A DNA stretch of 64,000 bases from Serratia quinivorans (lineage in GTDB: Bacteria > Pseudomonadota > Gammaproteobacteria > Enterobacterales > Enterobacteriaceae). The DNA lies in assembly GCF_946227985.1 (NCBI RefSeq), contig NZ_CAMKGL010000001.1, positions 372,001-436,000 on the forward strand. The letters run 5' to 3'. Each line of letters opens with the position of its first letter. The first letter of the stretch is position 1. Both the position numbers and the translations under genes were made by a program. The notes under the pieces are model-generated. The model saw only the letters and a program-made list of their open reading frames with translations, had not been told where the DNA came from and made no database searches. Shown here in pieces: positions 44,167 to 52,349 of the stretch.

Positions 44167-44224
44167 TTTATTGTCCTTCTTTATCAGGTACAGGAGGCGG
44201 GGGGATCCCCGCCGGTTTGGTTTA

Positions 44225-45328
44225 TCAGTAATTGCCTTCCGGCCAGTCGGTGTAGCCTTTAGCCCCGCCACCGTAATACGCCTCTTTCGGCGCAATCGTC
44301 AGTTCGGCACCGTAACGCAGACGTTTCACCAGGTCCGGGTTGGAAATAAACAGGCGACCAAAGGCAACGGCATCAATGATTCCTGCGTTCCGGCGGCTGA
44401 TGGCCATCTCAAGGTCATAGTTGTTGTTGCCGATAAACGGCCCGTCGAACTGCGCGCTCAGCGCATCCATATCCACGTCGACAGGCACGTCGCGGGAAGT
44501 GGCTGTCGCCCCCTCAACAAAGTGCAGGTACGCCAGGTTAAACCGGTTCAGTTGCTGAATGAGGTAACCGTACATCGCCATAACGTTGCTGTCCGGCGGG
44601 GTATTACCGGCATCAGGGGTCACCGGCGAGAGGCGAATGCCCACTCTGTCATTGCCCCAGATGCCGATGATGGCTTCTGTCACTTCAAGCGTGAGGCGGG
44701 CCCGGTTTTCAATTGAGCCGCCATAGGCGTCAGTGCGGTGATTGGTGGAGTCACGTAGGAACTGATCGAGCAGGTAGCTGTTTGCTGAGTGCACTTCTAC
44801 GCCATCAAAGCCGGCACGCAGGGCGTTTTCTGCCGCTCGTTTGTACTGCTCAATGATGCCGGGGATTTCCTCTGTTTCGAGCGCACGCGGGGTGGAAACC
44901 GGCACGAAACCGTTGACGGTATAGGTCTGCCCCTCTGCTTTGATTGCGGAAGGTGCCACCGGGCGTTCTCCGTTGGGCTGCAGCTCAACGCTTGAAAAAC
45001 GGCCCACGTGCCAGAGCTGGCAGACGATTTTTCCGCCCTCAGCGTGGACGGCGTCAGTGACTTTTTTCCAGCCAGTCACCTGCTCTTCGCTCCAGATCCC
45101 CGGGGTGGCCGCATAGCCGCGGCCTTGCGCTGAGATGTTGGTGGCTTCTGAAATAATCAGGCCCGCGTCGGCGCGCTGTGCGTAATAGGTCGCATGCAGT
45201 TCATCAGGCACGCCGTCCTCGCCGTAACGGCTGCGGGTCACCGGGGCCATCACGATGCGGTTAGCCAGCTGAAGCGTCCCCATCGTAACGGGTGAAAATA
45301 AATCGGTACGGGTACTGTTGTCAGTCAT
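44225..45328 (-). CDS. nemA: Old yellow enzyme, N-ethylmaleimide reductase-like
   Basis: A 367-residue FMN-dependent ene-reductase of the NemA type. Key features are LANRIVMAPVTRSR near residue 22 (FMN-binding), CQLWHVGRFSSVELQPNG near residue 97 and GVEVHSANSYLLDQFL near residue 175 (H and N substrate ligands, as in HxxN of the family). NemA reduces activated alkenes and nitro compounds. Its regulator is the TetR gene upstream. The operator at 45343 lies 14 bases before its start codon. Confidence 0.92.
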   Translation of the reverse strand: MTDNSTRTDLFSPVTMGTLQLANRIVMAPVTRSRYGEDGVPDELHATYYAQRADAGLIISEATNISAQGRGYAATPGIWSEEQVTGWKKVTDAVHAEGGKIVCQLWHVGRFSSVELQPNGERPVAPSAIKAEGQTYTVNGFVPVSTPRALETEEIPGIIEQYKRAAENALRAGFDGVEVHSANSYLLDQFLRDSTNHRTDAYGGSIENRARLTLEVTEAIIGIWGNDRVGIRLSPVTPDAGNTPPDSNVMAMYGYLIQQLNRFNLAYLHFVEGATATSRDVPVDVDMDALSAQFDGPFIGNNNYDLEMAISRRNAGIIDAVAFGRLFISNPDLVKRLRYGAELTIAPKEAYYGGGAKGYTDWPEGNY

Positions 45329-45342
45329 ATAAACTCCATAAT

Positions 45343-45360
45343 AGTTGACCGGTCGTCTAG
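45343..45360. promoter_or_regulatory. NemR-type operator before the ene-reductase gene
   Basis: The 8-base palindrome GACCGGTC sits inside AGTTGACCGGTCGTCTAG. The same GACCGGTCGTCTAGTT string is repeated at 45989-46004 upstream of the TetR gene. The two copies flank the TetR gene and mark likely operators. Confidence 0.7.
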
Positions 45361-45381
45361 TTTTGGGGTAAAAAAATACGG

Positions 45382-45963
45382 CTACCCGAGCAGCCGCAGA
45401 GTGGCGTTCAACGCTTTATCAAACGCTTTATCAGGATCATGAATTTTTGCCATCAGGGAAGCACCAAGCCAGAGCTGATAGAGTTCTTCGGCGAGTTCCC
45501 CGGCATCCGCAACCGCCGGGAGAGAGCGGTCTTCCTGGCCCTCACGGATACACTGAGCAATTTTCTGCACGATATCGTGCGTCCCTTTTGCCAGAACGTG
45601 TCGCATGCTGTCGTACTGATCGCAGACTTCTGCGCCCAGCTTGACGACGAGGCATTTACTTTCGGGCAGGTCTGCGCCCTGGGTCGTTTTCCAGAAAGTG
45701 AAGTAGCGCAGCAGACGCTCACGGGCTGGCCCGCTGCCATTAAGCTGAATGTCTACCTCACCCAGATAGTGGCTGAAATAGTGCTCCAGCAGCGCTTCGG
45801 CAAAATCTTCTTTAGACTTAAAGTAATAATAAAACGAGCCTTTAGGGATGCCGGCGGCCTGGACAATCTCAGCAATTCCGACGGCGCTGTAACCTTTGTG
45901 CGTAATAATTGCCCTCGCCACATCAATGATGTGCTGGCGTATGTCTGTCGCGTGTTTTTTCAT
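45382..45963 (-). CDS. TetR-family regulator, NemR-like
   Basis: A 193-residue TetR regulator. The helix-turn-helix reads GYSAVGIAEIVQAAGIPKGSFYYYFKSKEDF (residues about 24-54, read in part). Cysteines C104 and C114 (SKCLVVKLGAEVC) align, by hand, with the C106 and C116 that serve electrophile and chlorine sensing in E. coli NemR. It is followed 54 bases on by the NemA-like gene. Operators lie before both. A distinct TetR gene precedes it, pointing the same way. Confidence 0.9.
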   Translation of the reverse strand: MKKHATDIRQHIIDVARAIITHKGYSAVGIAEIVQAAGIPKGSFYYYFKSKEDFAEALLEHYFSHYLGEVDIQLNGSGPARERLLRYFTFWKTTQGADLPESKCLVVKLGAEVCDQYDSMRHVLAKGTHDIVQKIAQCIREGQEDRSLPAVADAGELAEELYQLWLGASLMAKIHDPDKAFDKALNATLRLLG

Positions 45964-45985
45964 AGTCCGGGTACTCTAGTAAAAA

Positions 45986-46004
45986 ACTGACCGGTCGTCT
46001 AGTT
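45986..46004. promoter_or_regulatory. NemR-type operator before the TetR gene
   Basis: ACTGACCGGTCGTCTAGTT contains the same GACCGGTC core and right flank as the site at 45343. It lies 23 bases upstream of the NemR-like start codon, fitting negative autoregulation. Confidence 0.7.
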
Positions 46005-46027
46005 ATGTTGTGTGGCATTTCGTGCGT

Positions 46028-46660
46028 TCAGGCATTCAGCGGCGGCAGCAGCCTGATGGCGTGCTGTCCGGTCAGCTTCAGGCTTTCGGGCGTGGCGCCG
46101 TCTTTCGCTTCAATTGACATCCCTTCAAGCAACGTATTCAGAACGGTAGCCAGGGCAGCGGTATTTGTTCCCGCAGGCAGCTGATTTTCCCGCACCGCTC
46201 TGCCCAGCCGTTTTTCAAACAGGTCTTTTCCCTCCTGCCGGAGAACGCTGACCGCCCTGATGACATCGGTCGAGTCCGCTGAGACATTAATCGCCGCAAG
46301 TACCACCATGCAGCCACAGGGTGCTGAGGGTGAGAGCAGTATCTCTGCCGCTTCGCTGAAGAATCGATCAATGGCCTGAGTGATGTCCGGCGTCTGTTCG
46401 AGCCGCTCCCAGGTCGCTTTCCAGTATACCCGCTCGTAGTAATTTACCGCCTCAAGGAACAGTTTTGCCTTATTGCCGAAGGCTGCATACAGGCTGGGCG
46501 GATTGATTTCCATTGCGGCACAGAGTTCGGCAACCGACGCCGGCTCAAAGCCTTTACGCCAGAACAGATCCAGAGCCTTGAGCAGCGCCTTGTCACGGTC
46601 AAAGCTGCGCGGCCTGCCTTTAGGTTTTTCCACGGCTTCGGGTACATCGCGATTTTTCAT
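46028..46660 (-). CDS. TetR/AcrR-family regulator of the 46755 operon
   Basis: A 210-residue TetR regulator. After a basic leader (KPKGRPRSFDRDKAL) comes a helix-turn-helix near residues 35-60 (PASVAELCAAMEINPPSLYAAFGNK), then a ligand-binding domain. A conserved PCGCM stretch near residue 113 is of the AcrR_C type. It is divergent from a seven-gene operon, with two TAG-N6-CTA palindromes in the intergenic region that overlap the operon promoter. Confidence 0.9.
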   Translation of the reverse strand: MKNRDVPEAVEKPKGRPRSFDRDKALLKALDLFWRKGFEPASVAELCAAMEINPPSLYAAFGNKAKLFLEAVNYYERVYWKATWERLEQTPDITQAIDRFFSEAAEILLSPSAPCGCMVVLAAINVSADSTDVIRAVSVLRQEGKDLFEKRLGRAVRENQLPAGTNTAALATVLNTLLEGMSIEAKDGATPESLKLTGQHAIRLLPPLNA

Positions 46661-46682
46661 GCAGGGGGTCTCAATGATTCGC

Positions 46683-46737
46683 TTGACAGTTTACGTAGTG
46701 ATCACTATACAATAATATCATTACATAGCGGTCACTA
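46683..46737 (+). promoter_or_regulatory. Sigma-70 promoter with two TetR palindromes
   Basis: TTGACA at 46683 and TATACA at 46706 are spaced by 17 bases, a near-consensus promoter for the operon beginning at 46755. The perfect palindrome TAGTGATCACTA (46696-46707) overlaps its -10 end, and a close copy TAGCGGTCACTA lies at 46726-46737, with centres 30 bases apart (about three helical turns). This suggests direct repression by the TetR protein encoded divergently. Confidence 0.75.
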
Positions 46738-46754
46738 CAAAATACAGGAAATTG

Positions 46755-47369
46755 ATGGCGAACCTTATCTCATCTCTGAGTCTCTATCTTCAGGCTGCTG
46801 GCGGGGTGGGGGCGGTGCTGTTTTTCGCCGTTTTTGTCGCGGCCACGCTACTGTTTTTCCCGGCCTCATTACTGACTGCACTGTCGGGATGGCTGTTTGG
46901 TGCCACGGGCGGAACGCTGATAGCCCTGCTGGCCGGTATCACCTCTTCATTGCTGGCTTTTGGGCTGGCCAGGAGCCGCCTCTTTCCGCATGTTGCGAAG
47001 GTGGCCGCCAGGAGCACCAACCTGAGCAGGGTGCTTTCCCTGGCGCAGCACAATGGCATTGTGCTTGTTCTGTTGCTCCGTCTGAGCTCAGTGGTGCCGT
47101 TTGCGCCCCTGAACTATGGGCTGGGGGCGAGCGGCATGCATTTTAAAAAATATCTGGCTGCCACGATGCCCGGCCTTATTCCGGGAACCTTTATCTACGC
47201 CAGTGCGGGTGCCACCGTATCAGACATGGGGGTGCTTGCGCGGGGGGATTTTTCACCCCTGGAAATGATGCAGAACACCGGTGTGTTAACCGGTGCGGCG
47301 GTCGCCGCGCTGGGCCTGGTATTGCTTTATCTGCTGCAACGGTGCATCAGACGAAAAATGGGTATCTGA
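46755..47369 (+). CDS. TVP38/TMEM64 (DedA-like) membrane protein
   Basis: A 204-residue protein with about five membrane segments and the SNARE-associated/VTT domain. The segment FPASLLTALSGWLFGATGGTLIALL (near residue 38, read in part) and a later RLSSVVPFAPLNYGLGASGM near residue 114 are typical of this family, some of which act as lipid scramblases. The ATG at 46755 has CAGGAA upstream. It begins a seven-gene operon under the divergent TetR regulator. A role in membrane stress is inference. Confidence 0.85.
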   Translation: MANLISSLSLYLQAAGGVGAVLFFAVFVAATLLFFPASLLTALSGWLFGATGGTLIALLAGITSSLLAFGLARSRLFPHVAKVAARSTNLSRVLSLAQHNGIVLVLLLRLSSVVPFAPLNYGLGASGMHFKKYLAATMPGLIPGTFIYASAGATVSDMGVLARGDFSPLEMMQNTGVLTGAAVAALGLVLLYLLQRCIRRKMGI

Positions 47370-47404
47370 ACGGATACCCGGTTTATTAAAACGGAGACAT
47401 AAAC

Positions 47405-47788
47405 ATGAGCGACACAACCTACGTGCAGGAATATAACGCCATCGTAGACGTGCTTAATCAGTACAACGAAGGCGGTAAGCAGGCGAAGAGTGAACTGATG
47501 AAGCCCGCCTTTAGCGATAAGGCGACTATTTTCGGCGTTGACGGGAACGGCCATCTCAGCGGAGGTCCGATTCAGGGGCTGTTTGACACCATAGATACCG
47601 CCTTCCGTCCTTCACCCGAAGCCAAAGCGGCCATTGTGCGTGTAGATATCGTGGGGACGGCGGCCAGTGCCCGCATCGACACTGACGACATTTCGGGCTT
47701 TCGCTTCACTGACTTTTTCAACCTTCTGAAGGTGAACGGTCGCTGGACCGTGGTCAGCAAGATTTACCACACCCACGTCGCACCCTGA
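47405..47788 (+). CDS. NTF2-like protein (putative lumazine-binding), copy 1
   Basis: A 127-residue protein of the NTF2-like/SnoaL-type alpha+beta-barrel fold, in the putative lumazine-binding group. It has the start YVQEYNAIVDVLNQYNEGGKQAKSELMKPAF (read in part) with a DFFNLLKVNGRWTVVSKIYHTH C-terminus. No catalytic role is established for the family. The gene at 47851 is a paralogue with the same layout and ending. Gaps to neighbours are 35 and 62 bases. Confidence 0.85.
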   Translation: MSDTTYVQEYNAIVDVLNQYNEGGKQAKSELMKPAFSDKATIFGVDGNGHLSGGPIQGLFDTIDTAFRPSPEAKAAIVRVDIVGTAASARIDTDDISGFRFTDFFNLLKVNGRWTVVSKIYHTHVAP

Positions 47789-47850
47789 TAACGGCCCGTT
47801 GACTGATGCAGCGTGCAGTTCCTGCATGCTGCCAATAAGAGGAAAGTAAG

Positions 47851-48237
47851 ATGAGTAAAAATGTCAAAGCGGTACCCACTGCCGATTACCGGGCTGTCAC
47901 GGAAACGGCTGAGAGATACGTTGACGGACTGCGCACCGGTGAAGCTGAAACGGTGGCGGAAGCCTTTCATAACGATGCGGTGATGTACGGCTTTACCAAC
48001 GGCAGGCTGCTGGGCGGGCCGGTGGAGAACCTGTACGCCTTTGTTCGCGAGAACGGCAGCGCGCCGGATATCGTAACCCGCCTCGATGTGCTGGCTATCA
48101 CGCCGACGACCGCAGTGGTGCGGGTTGATATGGAAAATGACGCTATAGGTGCGGACTATAACGATTATCTGACCCTGATTAAGATTGACGGACGCTGGCA
48201 GGTGATCGCCAAAGTGTATCATCAGTTTGAAGGTTGA
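47851..48237 (+). CDS. NTF2-like protein (putative lumazine-binding), copy 2
   Basis: A 128-residue paralogue of the preceding gene. Shared elements are the internal NG.L.GGP motif (GRLLGGPVENLY) and the IDGRWQVIAKVYH C-terminus. A tandem pair suggests a heterodimer or diverged substrates. It lies 62 bases after copy 1 and 46 before an SDR-like gene. Confidence 0.85.
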   Translation: MSKNVKAVPTADYRAVTETAERYVDGLRTGEAETVAEAFHNDAVMYGFTNGRLLGGPVENLYAFVRENGSAPDIVTRLDVLAITPTTAVVRVDMENDAIGADYNDYLTLIKIDGRWQVIAKVYHQFEG

Positions 48238-48283
48238 TAACGCGGCGATTACCGCCGCCTCATGACAGGGCAAGGAGAACCTA

Positions 48284-48943
48284 ATGACCCGTGTTTTCAT
48301 TATTGGTGGCGCAGGCCAGATAGGCAGGCGCCTGAGCAGGATCCTTTCGGATAACGGACATGATGTCCGGGCGCTGTGCCGCAAACCAGAGCAGGAAACG
48401 TTATTACGTCAGCAGGGGGCTGAGCCGGTCAGAGGAAGCCTGACCGAGCTGGATGAGGATGCGCTGGCTGCATACCTGACAGGCAGTGAGGTGGTGGTAT
48501 TTACGGCCGGGGCCGGCGGCAAGGGCGGCCAGGAAATGACCAATGCGGTAGATGGCGAGGGGCTGAAAACCGCCGTTGCCGCTGCCCTGAAGGCCCGGGT
48601 GTCGCGCTTTCTGCTGGTTTCCGCATTCCCGGAGGCCGCACGGGGTCAGTCAGTGTCTGACACGTTCGAGAACTATATGCGCGTCAAAAAAATGGCCGAC
48701 GTGGCGCTGGCGCAAAGCGCTCTCGACTGGGTGATATTACGACCTGGCACGCTGCGGGACCAGCCCGGCACGGGCCTTGTCCATGCGGGCCTCGCTATTC
48801 CTTATGGGGATGTTTCCCGTGATGATGTGGCGGCCACCCTGGCTGAAGTCATTGAACAGCCCGGCGTCAGTCGCATCATTATCGAGCTGACTGCCGGGGA
48901 GGTTCCGGTTCGGGAAGCCGTGCAGAAAATGGCGGGCCGGTAA
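48284..48943 (+). CDS. NAD(P)-binding SDR-like protein, YwnB/NmrA type
   Basis: A 219-residue atypical short-chain dehydrogenase. It has VFIIGGAGQIGRRLSRIL near residue 3 (GGxGxIG cofactor motif) and the SALDWVILRPGTLRD segment near residue 146 typical of YwnB/YtfG-like NAD(P)H-binding proteins. Some relatives are quinone reductases. It ends one base before the next gene, implying coupling. Confidence 0.87.
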   Translation: MTRVFIIGGAGQIGRRLSRILSDNGHDVRALCRKPEQETLLRQQGAEPVRGSLTELDEDALAAYLTGSEVVVFTAGAGGKGGQEMTNAVDGEGLKTAVAAALKARVSRFLLVSAFPEAARGQSVSDTFENYMRVKKMADVALAQSALDWVILRPGTLRDQPGTGLVHAGLAIPYGDVSRDDVAATLAEVIEQPGVSRIIIELTAGEVPVREAVQKMAGR

Positions 48944-48944
48944 G

Positions 48945-49607
48945 GTGAGTCGCCTGTTGCTGCTGGGTGCAACCGGGCTGGTGGGCGGCCATGTCCTTCG
49001 CCAGGCGCTGGCCAATCCCTCTGTCAGTGTCATTATCGCCCCCACGCGAAAGCCACTTCCTCCGTACGCTGCCGGCGGAAAAACGCTTATCAATCCCCAA
49101 ATCAGTTTTGAGGATATGCGCACCTGCGTGCAGGAAGGAAGGGTGGACGCGGCGATCTGCGCACTTGGCACCACGATGCACAAAGCCGGAAGCAGGGACG
49201 CCTTCCGGCAGGTTGATTACGACTATCCGCTGGCATTTGCCCACCTGGCGCAGAGCCTGGGGGCCTCAACCTTTGCCCTGACCTCGGCTGCCGGGGCAGA
49301 TCCGGATTCGCGCTTTTTTTATAACCGCGTAAAAGGAGAGCTTGAGCAGGCACTCTTGCAGGCGAATTTCCGTTCGCTGACCTTCGTCCGGCCCGGCGTT
49401 ATCGGGGGGGCCAGGAAAGAGGTGCGCCCGGGGGAAATGGCGCTGAAACTCGCCCTTCAGGTTTTCGCACCGCTGTTACCGGGCCGGTGGCGTCTCAACC
49501 CGGCAGCAGAAATCGCCGCCCGCCTTATACAGTCTGCGCTGAATCCGCAGCCGGGCATTTACATCATTCGCGCGGCCGACATGGCCGGAAAACGCGCAAC
49601 ACAATAA
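48945..49607 (+). CDS. NAD(P)-binding protein, HTATIP2-like
   Basis: A 220-residue atypical SDR starting from GTG. It has the cofactor motif LLLGATGLVGGHVLRQAL at the N-terminus, then ICALGTTMHKAGS near residue 65 and FALTSAAGADPDSRFFYNRVKGELEQAL near residue 105 (read in part), as in HTATIP2/CC3-type oxidoreductases. It follows the previous SDR after one base. Confidence 0.87.
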   Translation: MSRLLLLGATGLVGGHVLRQALANPSVSVIIAPTRKPLPPYAAGGKTLINPQISFEDMRTCVQEGRVDAAICALGTTMHKAGSRDAFRQVDYDYPLAFAHLAQSLGASTFALTSAAGADPDSRFFYNRVKGELEQALLQANFRSLTFVRPGVIGGARKEVRPGEMALKLALQVFAPLLPGRWRLNPAAEIAARLIQSALNPQPGIYIIRAADMAGKRATQ

Positions 49608-49618
49608 AAGGCATCGCT

Positions 49619-50059
49619 ATGTCAGTCGTAAAATTTAACGCCACCGTCGCCGCTGATGCGAACCGGGTATGGCAAACGCTCCGCCAGTTTGGCCGTATCA
49701 GTGAATGGCACCCGGCGATCCGCAGCAGTGAAATTGATGACCATCAGCCGGACGGGCTGCCGGGCTGCAAGCGCAGGCTGGTGCTGGAGAACGGGGACAT
49801 TCTTCGTGAGCAACTGCTGATGGTTGATGAAACGCGTCAGGCTTTTTCTTATCGCTTTATCGAATCGCCGCTGCCTGTTGATGACTATGTGGCGACCGTC
49901 AGCCTTATTCCCCTGACCGGACGGGATGAAACGGTTATTGTCTGGCAGGCCAGTTTTGAGGCGCGCGCACGCGAGAAAGCGCCGGAGATGACGGCCATCG
50001 TCCAGGAACTGATTATGTCAGGGCACCGGAGCCTGGCTGACTTTATTGAAGGCCGTTAA
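49619..50059 (+). CDS. SRPBCC-family (START-like) protein
   Basis: A 146-residue ligand-binding fold of the SRPBCC superfamily, polyketide cyclase-like. It has the start VKFNATVAADANRVWQTLRQFGRISEWHPAI (read in part) and the long C-terminal helix PEMTAIVQELIMSGHRSLADF. The frame is open upstream but the ATG at 49619 has an AAAAGG ribosome-binding site and begins the fold. It lies 11 bases after the HTATIP2-like gene. Confidence 0.87.
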   Translation: MSVVKFNATVAADANRVWQTLRQFGRISEWHPAIRSSEIDDHQPDGLPGCKRRLVLENGDILREQLLMVDETRQAFSYRFIESPLPVDDYVATVSLIPLTGRDETVIVWQASFEARAREKAPEMTAIVQELIMSGHRSLADFIEGR

Positions 50060-50079
50060 AACTTCAGCGGAGCAGCAAG

Positions 50080-50688
50080 ATGAATGAGTTTATAAAAGCG
50101 GTAGAGCCGGCAAAGGCATACCGCCTGATAAATCACGGCCCGGTCACCCTTGTGTCTGCCCGTCATGACGGCATCGAAGACGTCATGGCGGCATCCTGGG
50201 TGTGCGCGCTGGATTACCAACCTGCGCGTCTTACCGTCGTACTGGATAAGACGGCCTTTACCCGCGGCCTTATCGAGCAGAGCCGGTCATTTGTGATCCA
50301 GGTGCCGCTCGCGTCTCAGGCAGAAATGGTTTATCACCTTGGCTCACACACCCTGCACAGCGAAGCGGATAAGATCCCGCGGTCAGGCGCCTCTCTGTTT
50401 AACCTGCCCGGCACTGACGTGCCGTTGGTATCAGGATGCGCCGCATGGCTATACTGCGAGCTTATCCCCGAGGCCCATACTCAGCAAACCTACGATCTGT
50501 TTATTGGCGAGATAAAGGCGGCATGGGCTGACAGCCGCGTCTTCCGGGACGGCCACTGGCAGTTTGAGCAACTGCCGGCAGACTGGCGCAGCCTGCACTA
50601 TATTGCTGGCGGTCACTTCTACACGACCGGAGATGCGATCAACATCGCCGGCGCGCCGGTGACAACCCCGGGCGCTCCGCAGGGCTGA
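50080..50688 (+). CDS. Flavin reductase-like protein
   Basis: A 202-residue protein with the flavin-reductase/FMN-binding split-barrel fold. It has PVTLVSARHDGIEDVMAASWVCALDYQPARLTVVLDKTAFTRG near residue 25 (read in part), the TRGLIEQSRSFVIQVPL stretch following the flavin site. It is the last gene of the seven-gene operon. It could supply reduced flavin to a partner enzyme, but no monooxygenase is in the operon, so it may act directly. Confidence 0.86.
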   Translation: MNEFIKAVEPAKAYRLINHGPVTLVSARHDGIEDVMAASWVCALDYQPARLTVVLDKTAFTRGLIEQSRSFVIQVPLASQAEMVYHLGSHTLHSEADKIPRSGASLFNLPGTDVPLVSGCAAWLYCELIPEAHTQQTYDLFIGEIKAAWADSRVFRDGHWQFEQLPADWRSLHYIAGGHFYTTGDAINIAGAPVTTPGAPQG

Positions 50689-50719
50689 TCGTTAAAAGCA
50701 AGAACGTCCGTGACGGGAT

Positions 50720-51610
50720 TTAACGGGGCTTGCGCAGGCTGTCCCGCCTTGCCTGCATGATAATCAGCTCAGAAATGCGCCTGACGTCATCGTCAAGGCG
50801 TTCAAGCGGCCGGTGAACCAGCCCCACATCCCGATAAAAAATGTTCTGCCCCAGACTGAGCGCCCTGACCGATGATGGCCAGCGGTGCCAGGCGGCAATC
50901 TGGGGCATAAGGGCGACGCCCACACCGTTACTGACCAGCTTAAGGATGGCCTCCAGTTCGTCGACTTCACAGATTTCAGTGACCGTTATGTCCATCTCTC
51001 TCAGAAAACGATCCACCAGGCGTCCGCCGAAGGAGGAACGATCGTAGCGAATAAATGGCTGTTCTCTGATTAGCCCCGCGATATCATCGCCCGCGACACC
51101 TTTCGGCACGATGAGATGAAAAGGCTCATGGGCCAGCGCGCTCCACTGCAGGCCCTGCGGCAGGGCGAAAGGCGGTTTCAGGACGGCGGCCATGTCTATT
51201 TCACCGGCGTCAACGAGATTAATGAGATCCATCGACAGCCCCGGTATCACGCGGGTGCGACACCCGGAGCTCTGCTTACTGAACAACGTCAGCGCGTCCG
51301 GAAGCAGGGTGCGCTGTACGGAAGCAATGGCGCCAATCGTCACGATTTTGCCGGGAATAGCCCGGGTCAGCCTCTCGCCCAGACCGTCATACAGCGTCAG
51401 CAATTCCTGCGCCTGGGTGACGAGCTGCAGCCCTTTCTGGTTGAGGCGTGCATTTCTCCCTGACCGGTCAAACAGCGGAAAGTTTAAGTCCGCTTCAAGA
51501 CGCTGCATCTGGGCGCTGACAGCAGCCTGCGTGAGACCGATTTTATTCCCCGCCGCCGCGAAGGTTCCCTCTTTTGCCACCATCAAAAACGTCTTCAGTT
51601 CACGGATCAT
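50720..51610 (-). CDS. LysR-family regulator
   Basis: A 296-residue LysR regulator. The helix-turn-helix is TFAAAGNKIGLTQAAVSAQMQRLEADL (residues about 16-42), followed by FDRSGRNARLNQKGLQL. The ATG at 51610 is chosen because the family begins MIRELKTF; an upstream ATG at 51628 is in frame. It is convergent with the operon ending at 50688 and divergent from the VOC/GltP pair, one of which it may control. Confidence 0.88.
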   Translation of the reverse strand: MIRELKTFLMVAKEGTFAAAGNKIGLTQAAVSAQMQRLEADLNFPLFDRSGRNARLNQKGLQLVTQAQELLTLYDGLGERLTRAIPGKIVTIGAIASVQRTLLPDALTLFSKQSSGCRTRVIPGLSMDLINLVDAGEIDMAAVLKPPFALPQGLQWSALAHEPFHLIVPKGVAGDDIAGLIREQPFIRYDRSSFGGRLVDRFLREMDITVTEICEVDELEAILKLVSNGVGVALMPQIAAWHRWPSSVRALSLGQNIFYRDVGLVHRPLERLDDDVRRISELIIMQARRDSLRKPR

Positions 51611-51812
51611 AAGCCACCCAATACACAAATATAATTTGTATTATACGATGATAAATATTGATTTTAATCAATGAAAATTATTTATAATCTCCTTTGTGAC
51701 GGTAATGTTAATGTCACACCAGACGCCGTTCTGGCTCAGCGCGTTGCATTACTCAATATCAATCCGATTTTCAGCAGCCAGAAGGCCGCGACTTTCTTAT
51801 GAGGATGTATTA

Positions 51813-52238
51813 ATGAGCCTTTCTCCCTTTCATCTGGCAATTCCTGTGTATGACCTGAAGGCAACCCGCCATTTTTACGGTGAGGTGTTCGGACTGAGCG
51901 AGGGGCGTTCGAGCGAGCAGTGGGTAGACTTTGATTTTTATGGTCATCAGTTGGTGATCCATGAGCATCCTAAAACGGCGTCTCAGGAAAGCGTGCATTC
52001 AAATCCCGTTGACGGTCATGACGTGCCGGTGCCGCATTTTGGCATTGTGCTGAAGTGGGACGAATGGGAGGCGCTGGCTGAACGCCTTAAATCGTTCGAC
52101 ACCCAATTTGTTATTGAGCCCTACATCCGCTTTAAGGGGCTGGTCGGGGAACAGGCCACGATGTTCCTGTTTGACCCCTGCGGTAACGCGCTGGAATTTA
52201 AGGCGTTTAAAGATATCAGTCAGCTTTTCGCAAAATAA
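51813..52238 (+). CDS. VOC-family (glyoxalase/dioxygenase fold) protein
   Basis: A 141-residue single-domain protein of the vicinal-oxygen-chelate superfamily. It begins [24 protein letters not shown], with a probable metal-ligand His at residue 7, and ends [17 protein letters not shown] with the Glu ligand near residue 130. The ATG at 51813 has GAGGAT upstream; the frame is open from 51696 but that part is poor. Reaction unknown. It precedes the GltP-like gene by 111 bases. Confidence 0.85.
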   Translation: MSLSPFHLAIPVYDLKATRHFYGEVFGLSEGRSSEQWVDFDFYGHQLVIHEHPKTASQESVHSNPVDGHDVPVPHFGIVLKWDEWEALAERLKSFDTQFVIEPYIRFKGLVGEQATMFLFDPCGNALEFKAFKDISQLFAK

Positions 52239-52349
52239 TACTCTGAGCACGGCTTCAGGTCGTGCCACCTCTCTTTTCACCCGAATGTATCTCGCGTGAC
52301 TTCTGCAGCTTTCTGGCAGAGGTTGCCCTGTTTAATCTGAGGGCTGGAC

